DNA of 64,000 bases from Galbibacter sp038433465 (GTDB lineage: Bacteria > Bacteroidota > Bacteroidia > Flavobacteriales > Flavobacteriaceae). Below are positions 1-7,560 of the stretch, one piece after another. Position 1 is the first letter of the stretch; the number at the start of each line of letters is the position of its first letter. Below the pieces are notes generated by a model. The model did no database searches, had not been told where the DNA came from, and was given only the letters and a program-made list of their open reading frames with translations. Both the position numbers and the translations under genes were made by a program. The stretch spans positions 1 to 64,000 of the forward strand of contig NZ_JAESVF010000001.1 of NCBI RefSeq assembly GCF_038433465.1. The letters are read 5' to 3'.

Positions 1-1013
1 TCTGATAAAGTACCATCGGTTGACTTATTCGATGCATCTTCCTTATCAGCAATTGCATCTGTATTATCTGAAATATTTTCAGCATTCGTTGCAATATTAT
101 TAGTATTTGTGGCTACACTTGTTTGCAAAGTGCTATCGTCATAAAAAGCACCGCCGTCGGTTCCTGCTTTTATACTATTCCCTTCATCAACACTTACTAC
201 TGTCTGCTCTGAAGCTGTTATCGAATTATCTACATACGTCTTTACTGCATTTTGTGTTGGAAACAACGTTGATGATGTTCCTAATGCTGTATCATCCGAC
301 TTGTTCGATGCATCTTCCTTCTCATTCTGTAATGAAGTGATGTCTTCAGTATTTGTTGTAATAGCAGCTGTGTTTTCTGAAATAGCTGAAGTATTCGTTT
401 CTACACTCGTTTCTAATACTCCAATTGCTGCTTCATTCTCAGAAATTGCATCTGTATTATTTGAAATATTTGTAGCATTCGCTGCAATAGCATTAGTATT
501 TGCAGCTACACTCGCTTCTAATGCTCCAATCGCGTTTTCATTGGCTGTAACTCTACCATCTAATGTTTCAATTACTGCACTATCATCTAAAGAGGATAAA
601 TCAACTTCATTACCATTCGAAATAGCTAACTTATTTGTTTCTTCTGAAAAAGATAATTCTTGTTCATCTGTATTAATTTCTGCTGATATATCTGCAAAAG
701 ACACTTCTACCTCTTTCCCTTCCGAATCAATTAGAATAAGTTTTTTATTTACTTTATCGACTTTGAATTCAACATTCCTTACTAAGCTTCCCGAAGTCAA
801 CTCCCATGAGTCTCCATCCCAGAAATACAATACTCCCGTATCTGTATTTACATAGATATCTCCTAAATCGGCAGGATTTACCGTTGCTCCAGCATTGGTA
901 ACCTCTGTACCTTTTATAATTTCACAGTTACATTGATTTTCAAGGTTTATAGTTGTTTGAGAAAACGCAAAACCAGAAAGTAGCAATACAATAATTAAAA
1001 TCCCGTTTTTCAT
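1..1013 (-). CDS. Secreted coiled-coil repeat (fibre/adhesin-like) protein, 3' part cut by window edge
   Basis: I translated the minus strand from the ATG at 1011-1013; it stays open to base 1, so about 337 N-terminal residues are visible and the C-terminus lies outside. A signal peptide (MKNGILIIVLLLSGFAFSQ) is followed by a Cys pair (NQCNCE) and a beta-rich region with YFWDGDSW. From about residue 150 there is a heptad-like stalk with Ile every seven residues (NAIAANATNI, NTDAISENEAAI), typical of trimeric fibres. Next comes a cassette KEDASNKSDD...FPTQNAVKTYVD, found by family knowledge in Bacteroidota surface and tail-fibre-like proteins. The cassette begins again at the edge, giving a repeat of about 92 residues. 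It is probably exported and exposed at the cell surface; its ligand is unknown. Plus-strand ORFs here are shadows. Confidence 0.8.
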   Translation of the reverse strand, partial: MKNGILIIVLLLSGFAFSQTTINLENQCNCEIIKGTEVTNAGATVNPADLGDIYVNTDTGVLYFWDGDSWELTSGSLVRNVEFKVDKVNKKLILIDSEGKEVEVSFADISAEINTDEQELSFSEETNKLAISNGNEVDLSSLDDSAVIETLDGRVTANENAIGALEASVAANTNAIAANATNISNNTDAISENEAAIGVLETSVETNTSAISENTAAITTNTEDITSLQNEKEDASNKSDDTALGTSSTLFPTQNAVKTYVDNSITASEQTVVSVDEGNSIKAGTDGGAFYDDSTLQTSVATNTNNIATNAENISDNTDAIADKEDASNKSTDGTLS

Positions 1014-1234
1014 TTTAAAACTTTATTTTTTAGCAATAATCCTTTATAAATAGACAAAAGTTTCTAACTGTTGTCTACAGCAACATTCAATTTTTAATAT
1101 TTATTTTGGTGTTTTTTCAGCTTCTTCTAAAGCTCTTTTTACTAGGTCCTACAGACGTAGTTATTTTTAATTTTATAGCAATTTGTTTTCATTTTTATTG
1201 AGGTTGAATTAAGTTTAATGTTTTAAATTTCGAG

Positions 1235-3685
1235 CTAACTTTTATTAACTCTATAAGTTTGGTTTCGATTGGTAATTACAGTTCTTATTTTCACGAATAA
1301 GGTTGCTGCATCTGAGGTATAACTACACTCTTCTTTTTGCATTATCATTCTATACATATGCCCCTCCTTATCCTTATCTATATTTACAACTTTTAATCCT
1401 GGAGTATTTATATCTTGATAATTATCATCTGTTGCTGAAATGTCAGTAAAAGTATCCCCTCCGTCAAGACTAACTTGCCATTGATATGAATCTGCTGCGC
1501 GAGTTGTCACCACAAATGTCGCTTCATCTCCTGCAAAAGCCGTTTGATCAACAGGATGAGTTTGTGCTATAAATGGAGTAATTGTAGTTGTAGCTGCTAT
1601 TTTTGGAAACTCATCAGTACCATCAGTCCAACCATATTCTACCAAATATCCTTTTGGCTCGTAATTTCCACTAGTACCTGCATCTGGCAAATCATTCCAA
1701 CTTCCAATAGGACCAACATTGTATGTTATGTGCGCGTAATCTTCATTGTTTTGGTTGTTTGGCTCTGCATTATTCCAATTAGCATAGGCTCCTGAGTACA
1801 CTGTCCCTCCTTGCGCTGGTGTTCCTCCTTGCCAAAATTGTTGTCCGGCTTCTGGTCCTGTCATCCAACGCCACTCCCCTTCAATTTCAGCGTCACTACC
1901 ACCAATCCAACCTGCACCTTCTGCTTGCTCACCAAGTAGAGCAGCTTCTTCTTCAGAAGTAATTGTTGCCAAATATCCTTGAATTCCATAAAAGTATCTT
2001 GTCTCGGCAATTGCTTTTGCTTCTGTCCACTTTATTCCTACGGAAGGGACATACTCATAATAGTGCCCTGTTGATGCTAAAAAATTCAACTCATTAAGAA
2101 CTATAGATATTGAGCGAATATCATCTGAAATATCTGGATTTGAAGAAGTGTAATAAACAGACTCGATAGCATCTTCAAACTCATTAAAACTTGCTGGCCC
2201 TGTAAGAGTTAATTTCCCCTCTGTTTCACTCCAACTAGAAGTAATTCCTGTAACAGTATTATCATAACTCAACAAATCTCCATCTTTGTAGTTTTCAGAA
2301 ATTTGTATAAAAACCTGTTCTAACTGGCCATTTTCTCCATCTTCTGGGTCGGTAATCGAAACACTATTTTGACTAACAATGGTAGTTTGCCCATCAACAC
2401 AATGCAACATCCCGTTGTTGTTGTTTATAGTAATCTCTGGAGGGTTATTTTCTTCTGCCCCCATATAAACAGTGTTATCGGCATCTACTACATTGTAATA
2501 ATCATTTTCCAACATATTAAATGTAACTTTCTGCTCAGGAATCCCATTTCCATAAAGCTGTATATCAACAACTTGACATCCTATGTCGTCAATAGTTGCT
2601 GTAGCGCAATCGGATTGATTTCTAGCATAACCAGCATTTGTTTGTGTATACCCACGACTTGTTGTCTCTGGCATATCAAAATATCCGTTTCCTTCAGGAC
2701 AAACTAATTCTCCTTGAAAAGTATACATTGTTTCAGTTGAAACAATATCATATGCCAATTTAACCTCATAATTATAACCCCATTGACAATCGGTAGTATT
2801 CACCACCAACTCCACAGGAAACACTCTAAATTTTATTTCCTTTCCATTTGTTGAAGTTACTTCAACACTTCCATAAACAGCGCTTGCAGTATTTTTTATA
2901 TAACCTGCATCTACATCAGCTTGAACTACGGTGTATGTTAATGTATATGTACGACTTTCTCCAGCAGCTAAACTGAGTGTTTCGTCTAATCCTGTTTTAG
3001 GATCTACGGCTGTAATATCTTCTAGATCAGAAAGCCCTTCGTTTGAAACTGTAATTTCATAAGTAACTACATCCCCAACAGCATTATACGAGTTTGTATT
3101 TATGTTCGTAATGGTAAGCTTCGGGCTATAATTTACCCCACCAGCATCTATAACATCTTGAAAAGTTACAGCACTACCTGTACAGGCTGCATACAATTCA
3201 CCTCCTATACTTAAAGCTTTACTACTTACACATCCTCCATCACCATTTCCTGCTAAATTCCCCCCAGACTCTATTATTAGATTCACATCTTTGTGCAGGT
3301 CTAACGTTACATTTGTGTAACGCCAACGTATGGCTCCTCTATCTTGAACAACTATTTCCTTTGCCAATAATTGAGCCGATGACTCAACAACCAATGCCCC
3401 TATTTTAGAATTACCTTCTCCCTCTTTAATGATTAGTTTTGAAAAAATATACTCCACGTCGGAATTCAACCTAACAGTATAGCCTGCTATTGTAACCTCA
3501 CCATGCGAACTTGCCTTCCCTGGTGATACACTTGCAGCCACCCAATTACTACCATCGAAACGCTGCCAAATACTCGCATTCCCCCAATAACCATCAGCAA
3601 TAGCTTTATAATCGCCCGCCTGTTGTCCGAGTGCTATTATTGGTAATAAAAAAATAAATGTTAATAAAATGTATAATTTTTTCAT
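1235..3685 (-). CDS. Secreted multidomain protein with DUF11-like and C-type lectin domains
   Basis: About 816 residues. I prefer the start MKKLYILLTF, a clean signal peptide ending at ALGQQ; an in-frame ATG three codons upstream (3694) is the alternative. Residues about 190-285 resemble a DUF11-type repeat (VTYEITVSNEGLSDLEDITAVD). Residues about 545-690 form a C-type-lectin-like domain with WIGGSD, GEWRWMTG, the EPN Ca2+/sugar-site motif (EPNNQNNED) and WNDLP. An Ig-like segment (YQWQVSLDGGDTF) follows, and the protein ends in a short basic tail. I see no standard type IX sorting domain. The protein is likely exported and binds carbohydrate or surfaces, but the ligand cannot be told from sequence. 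It lies upstream of, and in the same direction as, the coiled-coil fibre gene, with a gap of about 220 bp. Confidence 0.85.
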   Translation of the reverse strand: MKKLYILLTFIFLLPIIALGQQAGDYKAIADGYWGNASIWQRFDGSNWVAASVSPGKASSHGEVTIAGYTVRLNSDVEYIFSKLIIKEGEGNSKIGALVVESSAQLLAKEIVVQDRGAIRWRYTNVTLDLHKDVNLIIESGGNLAGNGDGGCVSSKALSIGGELYAACTGSAVTFQDVIDAGGVNYSPKLTITNINTNSYNAVGDVVTYEITVSNEGLSDLEDITAVDPKTGLDETLSLAAGESRTYTLTYTVVQADVDAGYIKNTASAVYGSVEVTSTNGKEIKFRVFPVELVVNTTDCQWGYNYEVKLAYDIVSTETMYTFQGELVCPEGNGYFDMPETTSRGYTQTNAGYARNQSDCATATIDDIGCQVVDIQLYGNGIPEQKVTFNMLENDYYNVVDADNTVYMGAEENNPPEITINNNNGMLHCVDGQTTIVSQNSVSITDPEDGENGQLEQVFIQISENYKDGDLLSYDNTVTGITSSWSETEGKLTLTGPASFNEFEDAIESVYYTSSNPDISDDIRSISIVLNELNFLASTGHYYEYVPSVGIKWTEAKAIAETRYFYGIQGYLATITSEEEAALLGEQAEGAGWIGGSDAEIEGEWRWMTGPEAGQQFWQGGTPAQGGTVYSGAYANWNNAEPNNQNNEDYAHITYNVGPIGSWNDLPDAGTSGNYEPKGYLVEYGWTDGTDEFPKIAATTTITPFIAQTHPVDQTAFAGDEATFVVTTRAADSYQWQVSLDGGDTFTDISATDDNYQDINTPGLKVVNIDKDKEGHMYRMIMQKEECSYTSDAATLFVKIRTVITNRNQTYRVNKS

Positions 3686-3737
3686 CAGATACATCTATTC
3701 GATTTAAATGTTAAAAACATTAATTAAAACCTTTACA

Positions 3738-3745
3738 CAAATTTA
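3738..3745 (-). promoter_or_regulatory. Candidate -7 element for the lectin-domain gene
   Basis: On the minus strand this reads TAAATTTG, an exact match to the Bacteroidota TAnnTTTG element, about 45 nt upstream of the start. No clear -33 TTTG is seen. It abuts a perfect palindrome at 3746-3759. Confidence 0.45.
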
Positions 3746-3759
3746 CTATGCACGCATAG
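3746..3759. promoter_or_regulatory. Perfect 14-bp palindrome CTATGCACGCATAG, possible operator
   Basis: A 6-2-6 inverted repeat directly upstream of the -7 element of the lectin-domain gene, inside the promoter spacer. A regulator bound here would compete with sigma factor. No regulator is identified. Confidence 0.3.
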
Positions 3760-4212
3760 CTTTTAAAATTTAAATAGTTGACCTACGTCATATTTCGACA
3801 TACTACACATTCGCAAGAAAAACAACTAACTTACTGATAATAAATAAGTAGCAATACCGAAAAATCTTGTTAAAACTCTAACAACACAATGTTAAATAAA
3901 ATAGAAAACTGAATAGTTTCTTAGGAGATTCACCATAAGCATATTTAAAATTGTTCATGTTTTTGAGTTTTAGGTTAATAAAATTTGGGTTTTATTTAGG
4001 GTTTAAATGTTAAAATTACGTTAACACAAAACAAATGTATAAAAGCTGATAGCAATCATGTTTTAAAATAGACGTATAACCATATTCTTTCGACAAAGTG
4101 TTAAAGGTAAATCGTACTCATATATATATTAATATTAATGTATAGGTAATACACTAATTATTAGAATGAAATAAATAATTACAATCATAGTGATGCATCT
4201 TAAAGAATCAAT

Positions 4213-4220
4213 TATTTTTG
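4213..4220 (+). promoter_or_regulatory. prfC: Candidate -7 element for prfC
   Basis: TATTTTTG matches TAnnTTTG and lies 22 nt upstream of the prfC ATG, predicting a very short leader. No TTTG is seen at the expected -33 position. Confidence 0.45.
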
Positions 4221-4242
4221 CAGTCTTGAAAAAAAGGTACGC

Positions 4243-5832
4243 ATGCGTTTACAAGAAGAAATTAAGAAAAGAAGAACTTTCGGGATTATTTCCCATCCAG
4301 ATGCTGGTAAAACTACATTAACAGAAAAACTACTCCTTTTTGGTGGTGCTATTCAAGAAGCAGGTGCCGTTAAAAGCAATAAAATTAAAAAAGGTGCTAC
4401 GAGTGACTTTATGGAAATTGAACGCCAAAGAGGAATCTCGGTAGCTACGTCGGTTTTAGCATTTAATTACAGAGATCGAAAAATTAACATTCTCGATACG
4501 CCTGGACATAAGGATTTTGCTGAAGATACCTTTAGAACGCTTACTGCTGTAGATAGTGTTATTGTGGTAATTGATGTTGCAAAGGGGGTTGAGGAACAGA
4601 CCGAAAAATTAGTAGAAGTTTGCCGCATGCGTAACATCCCTATGATTGTTTTCATCAATAAATTAGACCGCGAAGGGAAAGACGCTTTCGATTTATTGGA
4701 TGAAGTTGAGCAAAAACTAAACTTGAGAGTTACTCCGCTTAGTTTCCCTATCGGAATGGGATACGATTTTAAAGGGATTTACAACGTTTGGGAGAAAAAC
4801 ATTAACCTTTTTAGCGGAGATAGCAAAAAGAACATTGAAGAAACCATTGCTTTTGACGATGTTAACAACCCAGGATTGGAAAAAATAATTGGAGAAAAAG
4901 CTGCTACCGACTTACGAGACAATTTAGAACTTGTTTACGAAGTGTATCCAGATTTTAACCGTGACGAATATTTAAAAGGCAATTTACAACCTGTGTTTTT
5001 TGGTTCGGCTTTAAACAATTTTGGTGTTAGAGAACTCCTTGATTGTTTTGTAGACATCGCTCCAAATCCGCTTCCTAAAAAGGCAGAAGAGCGTTTGGTA
5101 GATCCGAACGAAAAAGAATTTTCTGGTTTTGTTTTTAAAATCCATGCCAACATGGACCCTAAACACCGCGACCGTTTGGCGTTTATAAAAATTGTTTCTG
5201 GAACTTTCGAGAGAAACACTCCTTACCTACATGTTCGTCATAATAAAAAATTGAAATTCTCTAGTCCGAATGCTTTTTTTGCTGAAAAGAAAGAGATTGT
5301 AGACATTTCATTTGCTGGAGATATTGTAGGATTACACGATACAGGAAACTTTAAAATTGGAGACACCCTTACACAAGGTGAAGCATTAAACTTTAAAGGA
5401 ATCCCTAGCTTTTCGCCAGAGCATTTTAGATACATTAACAATGCCGACCCAATGAAAGCGAAACAACTTGACAAAGGGATTAGCCAGTTAATGGACGAAG
5501 GTGTTGCACAGCTTTTTACGTTGGAAATGAACAACCGTAAAATTATCGGGACTGTGGGAGCGCTACAATACGAAGTTATTCAATACAGATTGGAGCACGA
5601 ATATGGTGCAAAATGTACCTACGAAAACTTACCTGTACACAAAGCTTGCTGGGTAGAACCTGCAGATGCAAATAGCGAAGAATTTAAAGAGTTTAAACGT
5701 GTAAAGCAGAAGTTTTTAGCTAAAGACAAACAAGGACAATTAGTGTTTTTAGCAGACTCTGCGTTCTCTATCCAAATGACTCAACAGAAATACCCGAATG
5801 TAAAACTGCATTTTGTTTCTGAATACAAATAG
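4243..5832 (+). CDS. prfC: Peptide chain release factor 3
   Basis: RF3 is a translational GTPase that removes RF1 or RF2 from the ribosome after peptide release and acts in the cytosol. The 529-residue length equals that of the E. coli protein. The GTPase motifs are visible: P-loop HPDAGKTT (residues 18-25), DTPGH (85-89) and NKLD (139-142). Domains II and III follow, with FGSALNNFGVRELLD and EYGAKCTYENLPVHKA typical of RF3 rather than EF-G. The ATG at 4243 gives the family's normal N-terminus (MRLQEEIKKRRTFGIISHPD). The gene stands alone, divergent from the lectin-domain gene, and ends before a perfect palindrome that can act as its terminator. Confidence 0.97.
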   Translation: MRLQEEIKKRRTFGIISHPDAGKTTLTEKLLLFGGAIQEAGAVKSNKIKKGATSDFMEIERQRGISVATSVLAFNYRDRKINILDTPGHKDFAEDTFRTLTAVDSVIVVIDVAKGVEEQTEKLVEVCRMRNIPMIVFINKLDREGKDAFDLLDEVEQKLNLRVTPLSFPIGMGYDFKGIYNVWEKNINLFSGDSKKNIEETIAFDDVNNPGLEKIIGEKAATDLRDNLELVYEVYPDFNRDEYLKGNLQPVFFGSALNNFGVRELLDCFVDIAPNPLPKKAEERLVDPNEKEFSGFVFKIHANMDPKHRDRLAFIKIVSGTFERNTPYLHVRHNKKLKFSSPNAFFAEKKEIVDISFAGDIVGLHDTGNFKIGDTLTQGEALNFKGIPSFSPEHFRYINNADPMKAKQLDKGISQLMDEGVAQLFTLEMNNRKIIGTVGALQYEVIQYRLEHEYGAKCTYENLPVHKACWVEPADANSEEFKEFKRVKQKFLAKDKQGQLVFLADSAFSIQMTQQKYPNVKLHFVSEYK

Positions 5833-5953
5833 AGAGAAGTGGTTTGAAGACGAAAGTTAGAAACTGGAAGTCTCAAACTTAATTATGCTACATGTAGTCA
5901 AGGTCTCTTTTTGTTTAACCGTTGAATTGGTTAATTGTTGAAGTTAAAAAAAT

Positions 5954-5989
5954 AAAACAGCTAAGGTTTCAGAAACCTTAGCTGTTTTT
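5954..5989. terminator. Perfect palindrome serving as prfC terminator; dispersed repeat copy 1
   Basis: The left arm AAAACAGCTAAGGTTTC (5954-5970) and its exact complement (5972-5988) are separated by one base and followed by T residues. It lies about 120 bp past the prfC stop. An almost identical element is at 14157-14191 and a shorter relative at 13910-13940, so it is both a terminator-like hairpin and a dispersed repeat. Confidence 0.7.
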
Positions 5990-6085
5990 ATTTGGTAATC
6001 TCGTTTTATACCTCTAAGCAAACGATTAAAAGAGTTAAGGGTTTTCTATATTTAAACTTTGCCCCTTTATTATTTTCAAACCTCT

Positions 6086-6748
6086 GTCACATCGAGCCTG
6101 CCTTTGTCGGTAGACAGGCGGAGTCGAGATGTCATATCATGTTAGATTGTTGAAATGTTGTATCGGTTAAATGTTTATGAGAAGTGAAAAAGGTAACGAG
6201 GTAATAAGTTAAAGTATTCTCGGTTGAAACTTTGCACCTTTGTCTCTCTGCACCTTTTAAACTTCAAACTAAAAACTCTTCGTAATGTGATTTCTCGTCG
6301 TTCGTTCCTCTCTCTGTCGAAATGACAATTAAAAATCAAGAGTCATATCAAGCCTGCCTTTGTCGGTAGACAAGCGTAGTCGAGACATCACATCATGTAA
6401 GATTATTGAAATGTTGAATCGGTTAAATGTTTATGAGAAGTGAAAAAGGTAACGAGGTAATAAGTTAAAGTTTTCTTGGTTGAAACTTTGCACCTTTGTC
6501 CTTCTGTGACTTTTATACTTCAATCGAAAACCCCTTCGTTATGTGATTTCTCGTCGTTCGTCCCTCTCTCTGTCGAAATGACAATTAAAAATCAAGAGTC
6601 ACATCGAGCGGAGTCGAGATGTCACATCATGTAAGATTATTGAAAATGTTGAATCGGTTAAATGTTTATGAGAAGTGAAAAAGGTAACGAGGTAATAAGT
6701 TAAAGTTTTCTTGGCTGAAACTTTGCCCCTCTGCACCTTTTGAAACTT
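6086..6748. repeat. Tandem repeat, 256-bp period, about 2.6 copies
   Basis: Units begin at 6086, 6342 and 6598, each with GTCAYATCRAGC, so both periods are exactly 256 bp. Each unit contains ATCGGTTAAATGTTTATGAG, then GGTAACGAGGTAATAAGTT; the first two also carry CTCGTCGTTCG before the next unit. The third copy lacks about 21 bases near its start and stops before the end of the unit. The copies differ by scattered substitutions. No transposase, target duplication or spacer-like unique segment is present. Function unknown. Confidence 0.85.
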
Positions 6749-6790
6749 ATCTACTCATAAAAACATTCGTACATCTACTTCCTCTCACAA

Positions 6791-6874
6791 CTCGCCGTGT
6801 TAGGGATAGCAGTGTAAAGCCCGGAGCTTTGCGAGGACTTGTAACGAATAGCCCGGCGCGAGAGCGCAACACCC
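6791..6874. repeat. GC-rich structured intergenic element
   Basis: An abrupt GC-rich island in AT-rich surroundings. It contains GTGTTAGGGATAGCAGTG, two AGCCCGG boxes (6838 region and 6850-6856), and a GCGC-GAGA-GCGC hairpin with a GNRA-type loop at 6856-6867. GTGTT near the start can pair with AACAC near the end. I recall similar sequences recurring between flavobacterial genes but could not check this. It could be a small structured RNA or a dispersed repeat. Confidence 0.45.
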
Positions 6875-6897
6875 AAAAAAACATTTTTTTAAGACAT

Positions 6898-6926
6898 AAA
6901 AAAAGCCCAGATCTTCACCTGGGCTT
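6898..6926 (-). terminator. Rho-independent terminator after the DUF4293 gene
   Basis: AAGCCCAG (6903-6910) pairs with CTGGGCTT (6919-6926). On the minus strand the hairpin is followed by a run of seven T residues. It lies 28 bp past the DUF4293 stop. Confidence 0.85.
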
Positions 6927-6954
6927 AACGCACTAATATACTAAGATGTTAGGT

Positions 6955-7365
6955 TTATCGTAACCGATCCACTGATTTTACGAGATCTTCGTCCTTTTTA
7001 ATGGCTCTGTTGGCCAACACTAAAAAAACGATAGAAACAATAGGGAGAAGCATCCCAATACCCTTCTCTGAAACGTTGGTTTCTCCGGATAAGACTAGCG
7101 ATCGATAAACGAAAAATCCTAGTAAAAAAAGATTAAATATTATGTTCAATCTGTTTAACACAAATTGATTTTTTCGTTTCTTAAATAAAAATATTGCTAC
7201 AAAAGCTAATATGGCAATTGCCAAAAATGCAGCGCTGTACAAAATGTCGTTTTGAGCGTATACTGCTTGCCCTTCGGTATCGGTCCAAAGTGCTACCCAA
7301 AAAGGTAAAACTCCACTTACCAATACTACAACAAGTAAATATATGCTTTGTATGCGTTGTAACAC
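6955..7365 (-). CDS. DUF4293 family integral membrane protein
   Basis: 136 residues with four predicted membrane segments (about 7-27, 43-62, 72-90 and 100-118). The N-terminus MLQRIQSIYLL and the end ANRAIKKDEDLVKSVDRLR match the DUF4293 family of Bacteroidota, whose function is unknown. The start codon is GTG (7363-7365), supported by the family N-terminus and by the -7 element 20 bp upstream. It is divergent from rho with a 195-bp gap and has its own terminator. In this group DUF4293 next to rho is a common arrangement by my knowledge; the reason is unknown. Confidence 0.88.
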   Translation of the reverse strand: MLQRIQSIYLLVVVLVSGVLPFWVALWTDTEGQAVYAQNDILYSAAFLAIAILAFVAIFLFKKRKNQFVLNRLNIIFNLFLLGFFVYRSLVLSGETNVSEKGIGMLLPIVSIVFLVLANRAIKKDEDLVKSVDRLR

Positions 7366-7384
7366 TTTTATTAGTTTTGTATGG

Positions 7385-7392
7385 CAAAAATA
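7385..7392 (-). promoter_or_regulatory. Candidate -7 element for the DUF4293 gene
   Basis: The minus strand reads TATTTTTG, matching TAnnTTTG, 20 nt upstream of the GTG start. No -33 element is obvious. Confidence 0.45.
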
Positions 7393-7428
7393 GCGTTCTT
7401 TTCGAAAAAATATGCTTGTTTATTAAAA

Positions 7429-7436
7429 TAAATTTG
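7429..7436 (+). promoter_or_regulatory. rho: Candidate -7 element for rho
   Basis: TAAATTTG matches TAnnTTTG about 125 nt upstream of the rho ATG, which would leave a leader of about 118 nt. A leader of that length would fit rho autoregulation known in other bacteria, but no specific element was recognised. Confidence 0.35.
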
Positions 7437-7560
7437 TAATATTGCGTAGTCAATTCGAAACGAGTACTTTACTACGTTCCATTTTGTACTTCATATAAGT
7501 ATTTTCAAGAAAACAAATCATTTTTTTCCTCAAACCAATAATAAATTATTTATTTAATCA

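Larger units (their letters stand above)
3686..4242. other. Intergenic region between divergent lectin-domain gene and prfC
   Basis: About 550 AT-rich bases without a convincing gene. It holds the candidate promoter and palindrome for the leftward gene, a TGACCTACGTCA motif at 3779-3790, and near the right end a candidate prfC promoter. The middle part (about 3830-4200) shows only A/T-rich sequence with a TA-alternating run near 4120-4140. Confidence 0.6.
5833..6954. other. Gene-free repeat region of about 1.1 kb
   Basis: No ORF with protein-like composition is seen. In order, it holds a 35-bp perfect palindrome (5954-5988), a degenerate partial repeat unit (about 6025-6085), 256-bp tandem repeats (6086-6748), a GC-rich structured element (6791-6874) and the terminator of the DUF4293 gene. 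Confidence 0.75.

Noticed and set aside
301..855. Plus-strand reading of 184 codons
   Set aside because: It is antisense to the coiled-coil fibre gene, whose minus-strand translation has a signal peptide, heptads and a known cassette; the plus reading is low-complexity Ser/Ala/Val.
6086..6748. Possible CRISPR array
   Set aside because: The repeat period is 256 bp, whole units are alike and there are no unique spacers; no cas genes occur nearby.
6000..6760. Insertion sequence or transposon remnant
   Set aside because: No transposase fragment, no terminal inverted repeats at the block ends and no target duplication could be seen.
7181..7453. Minus-strand 90-codon reading overlapping the DUF4293 gene
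   Set aside because: Out of frame with a recognised family protein and lacking protein-like composition.
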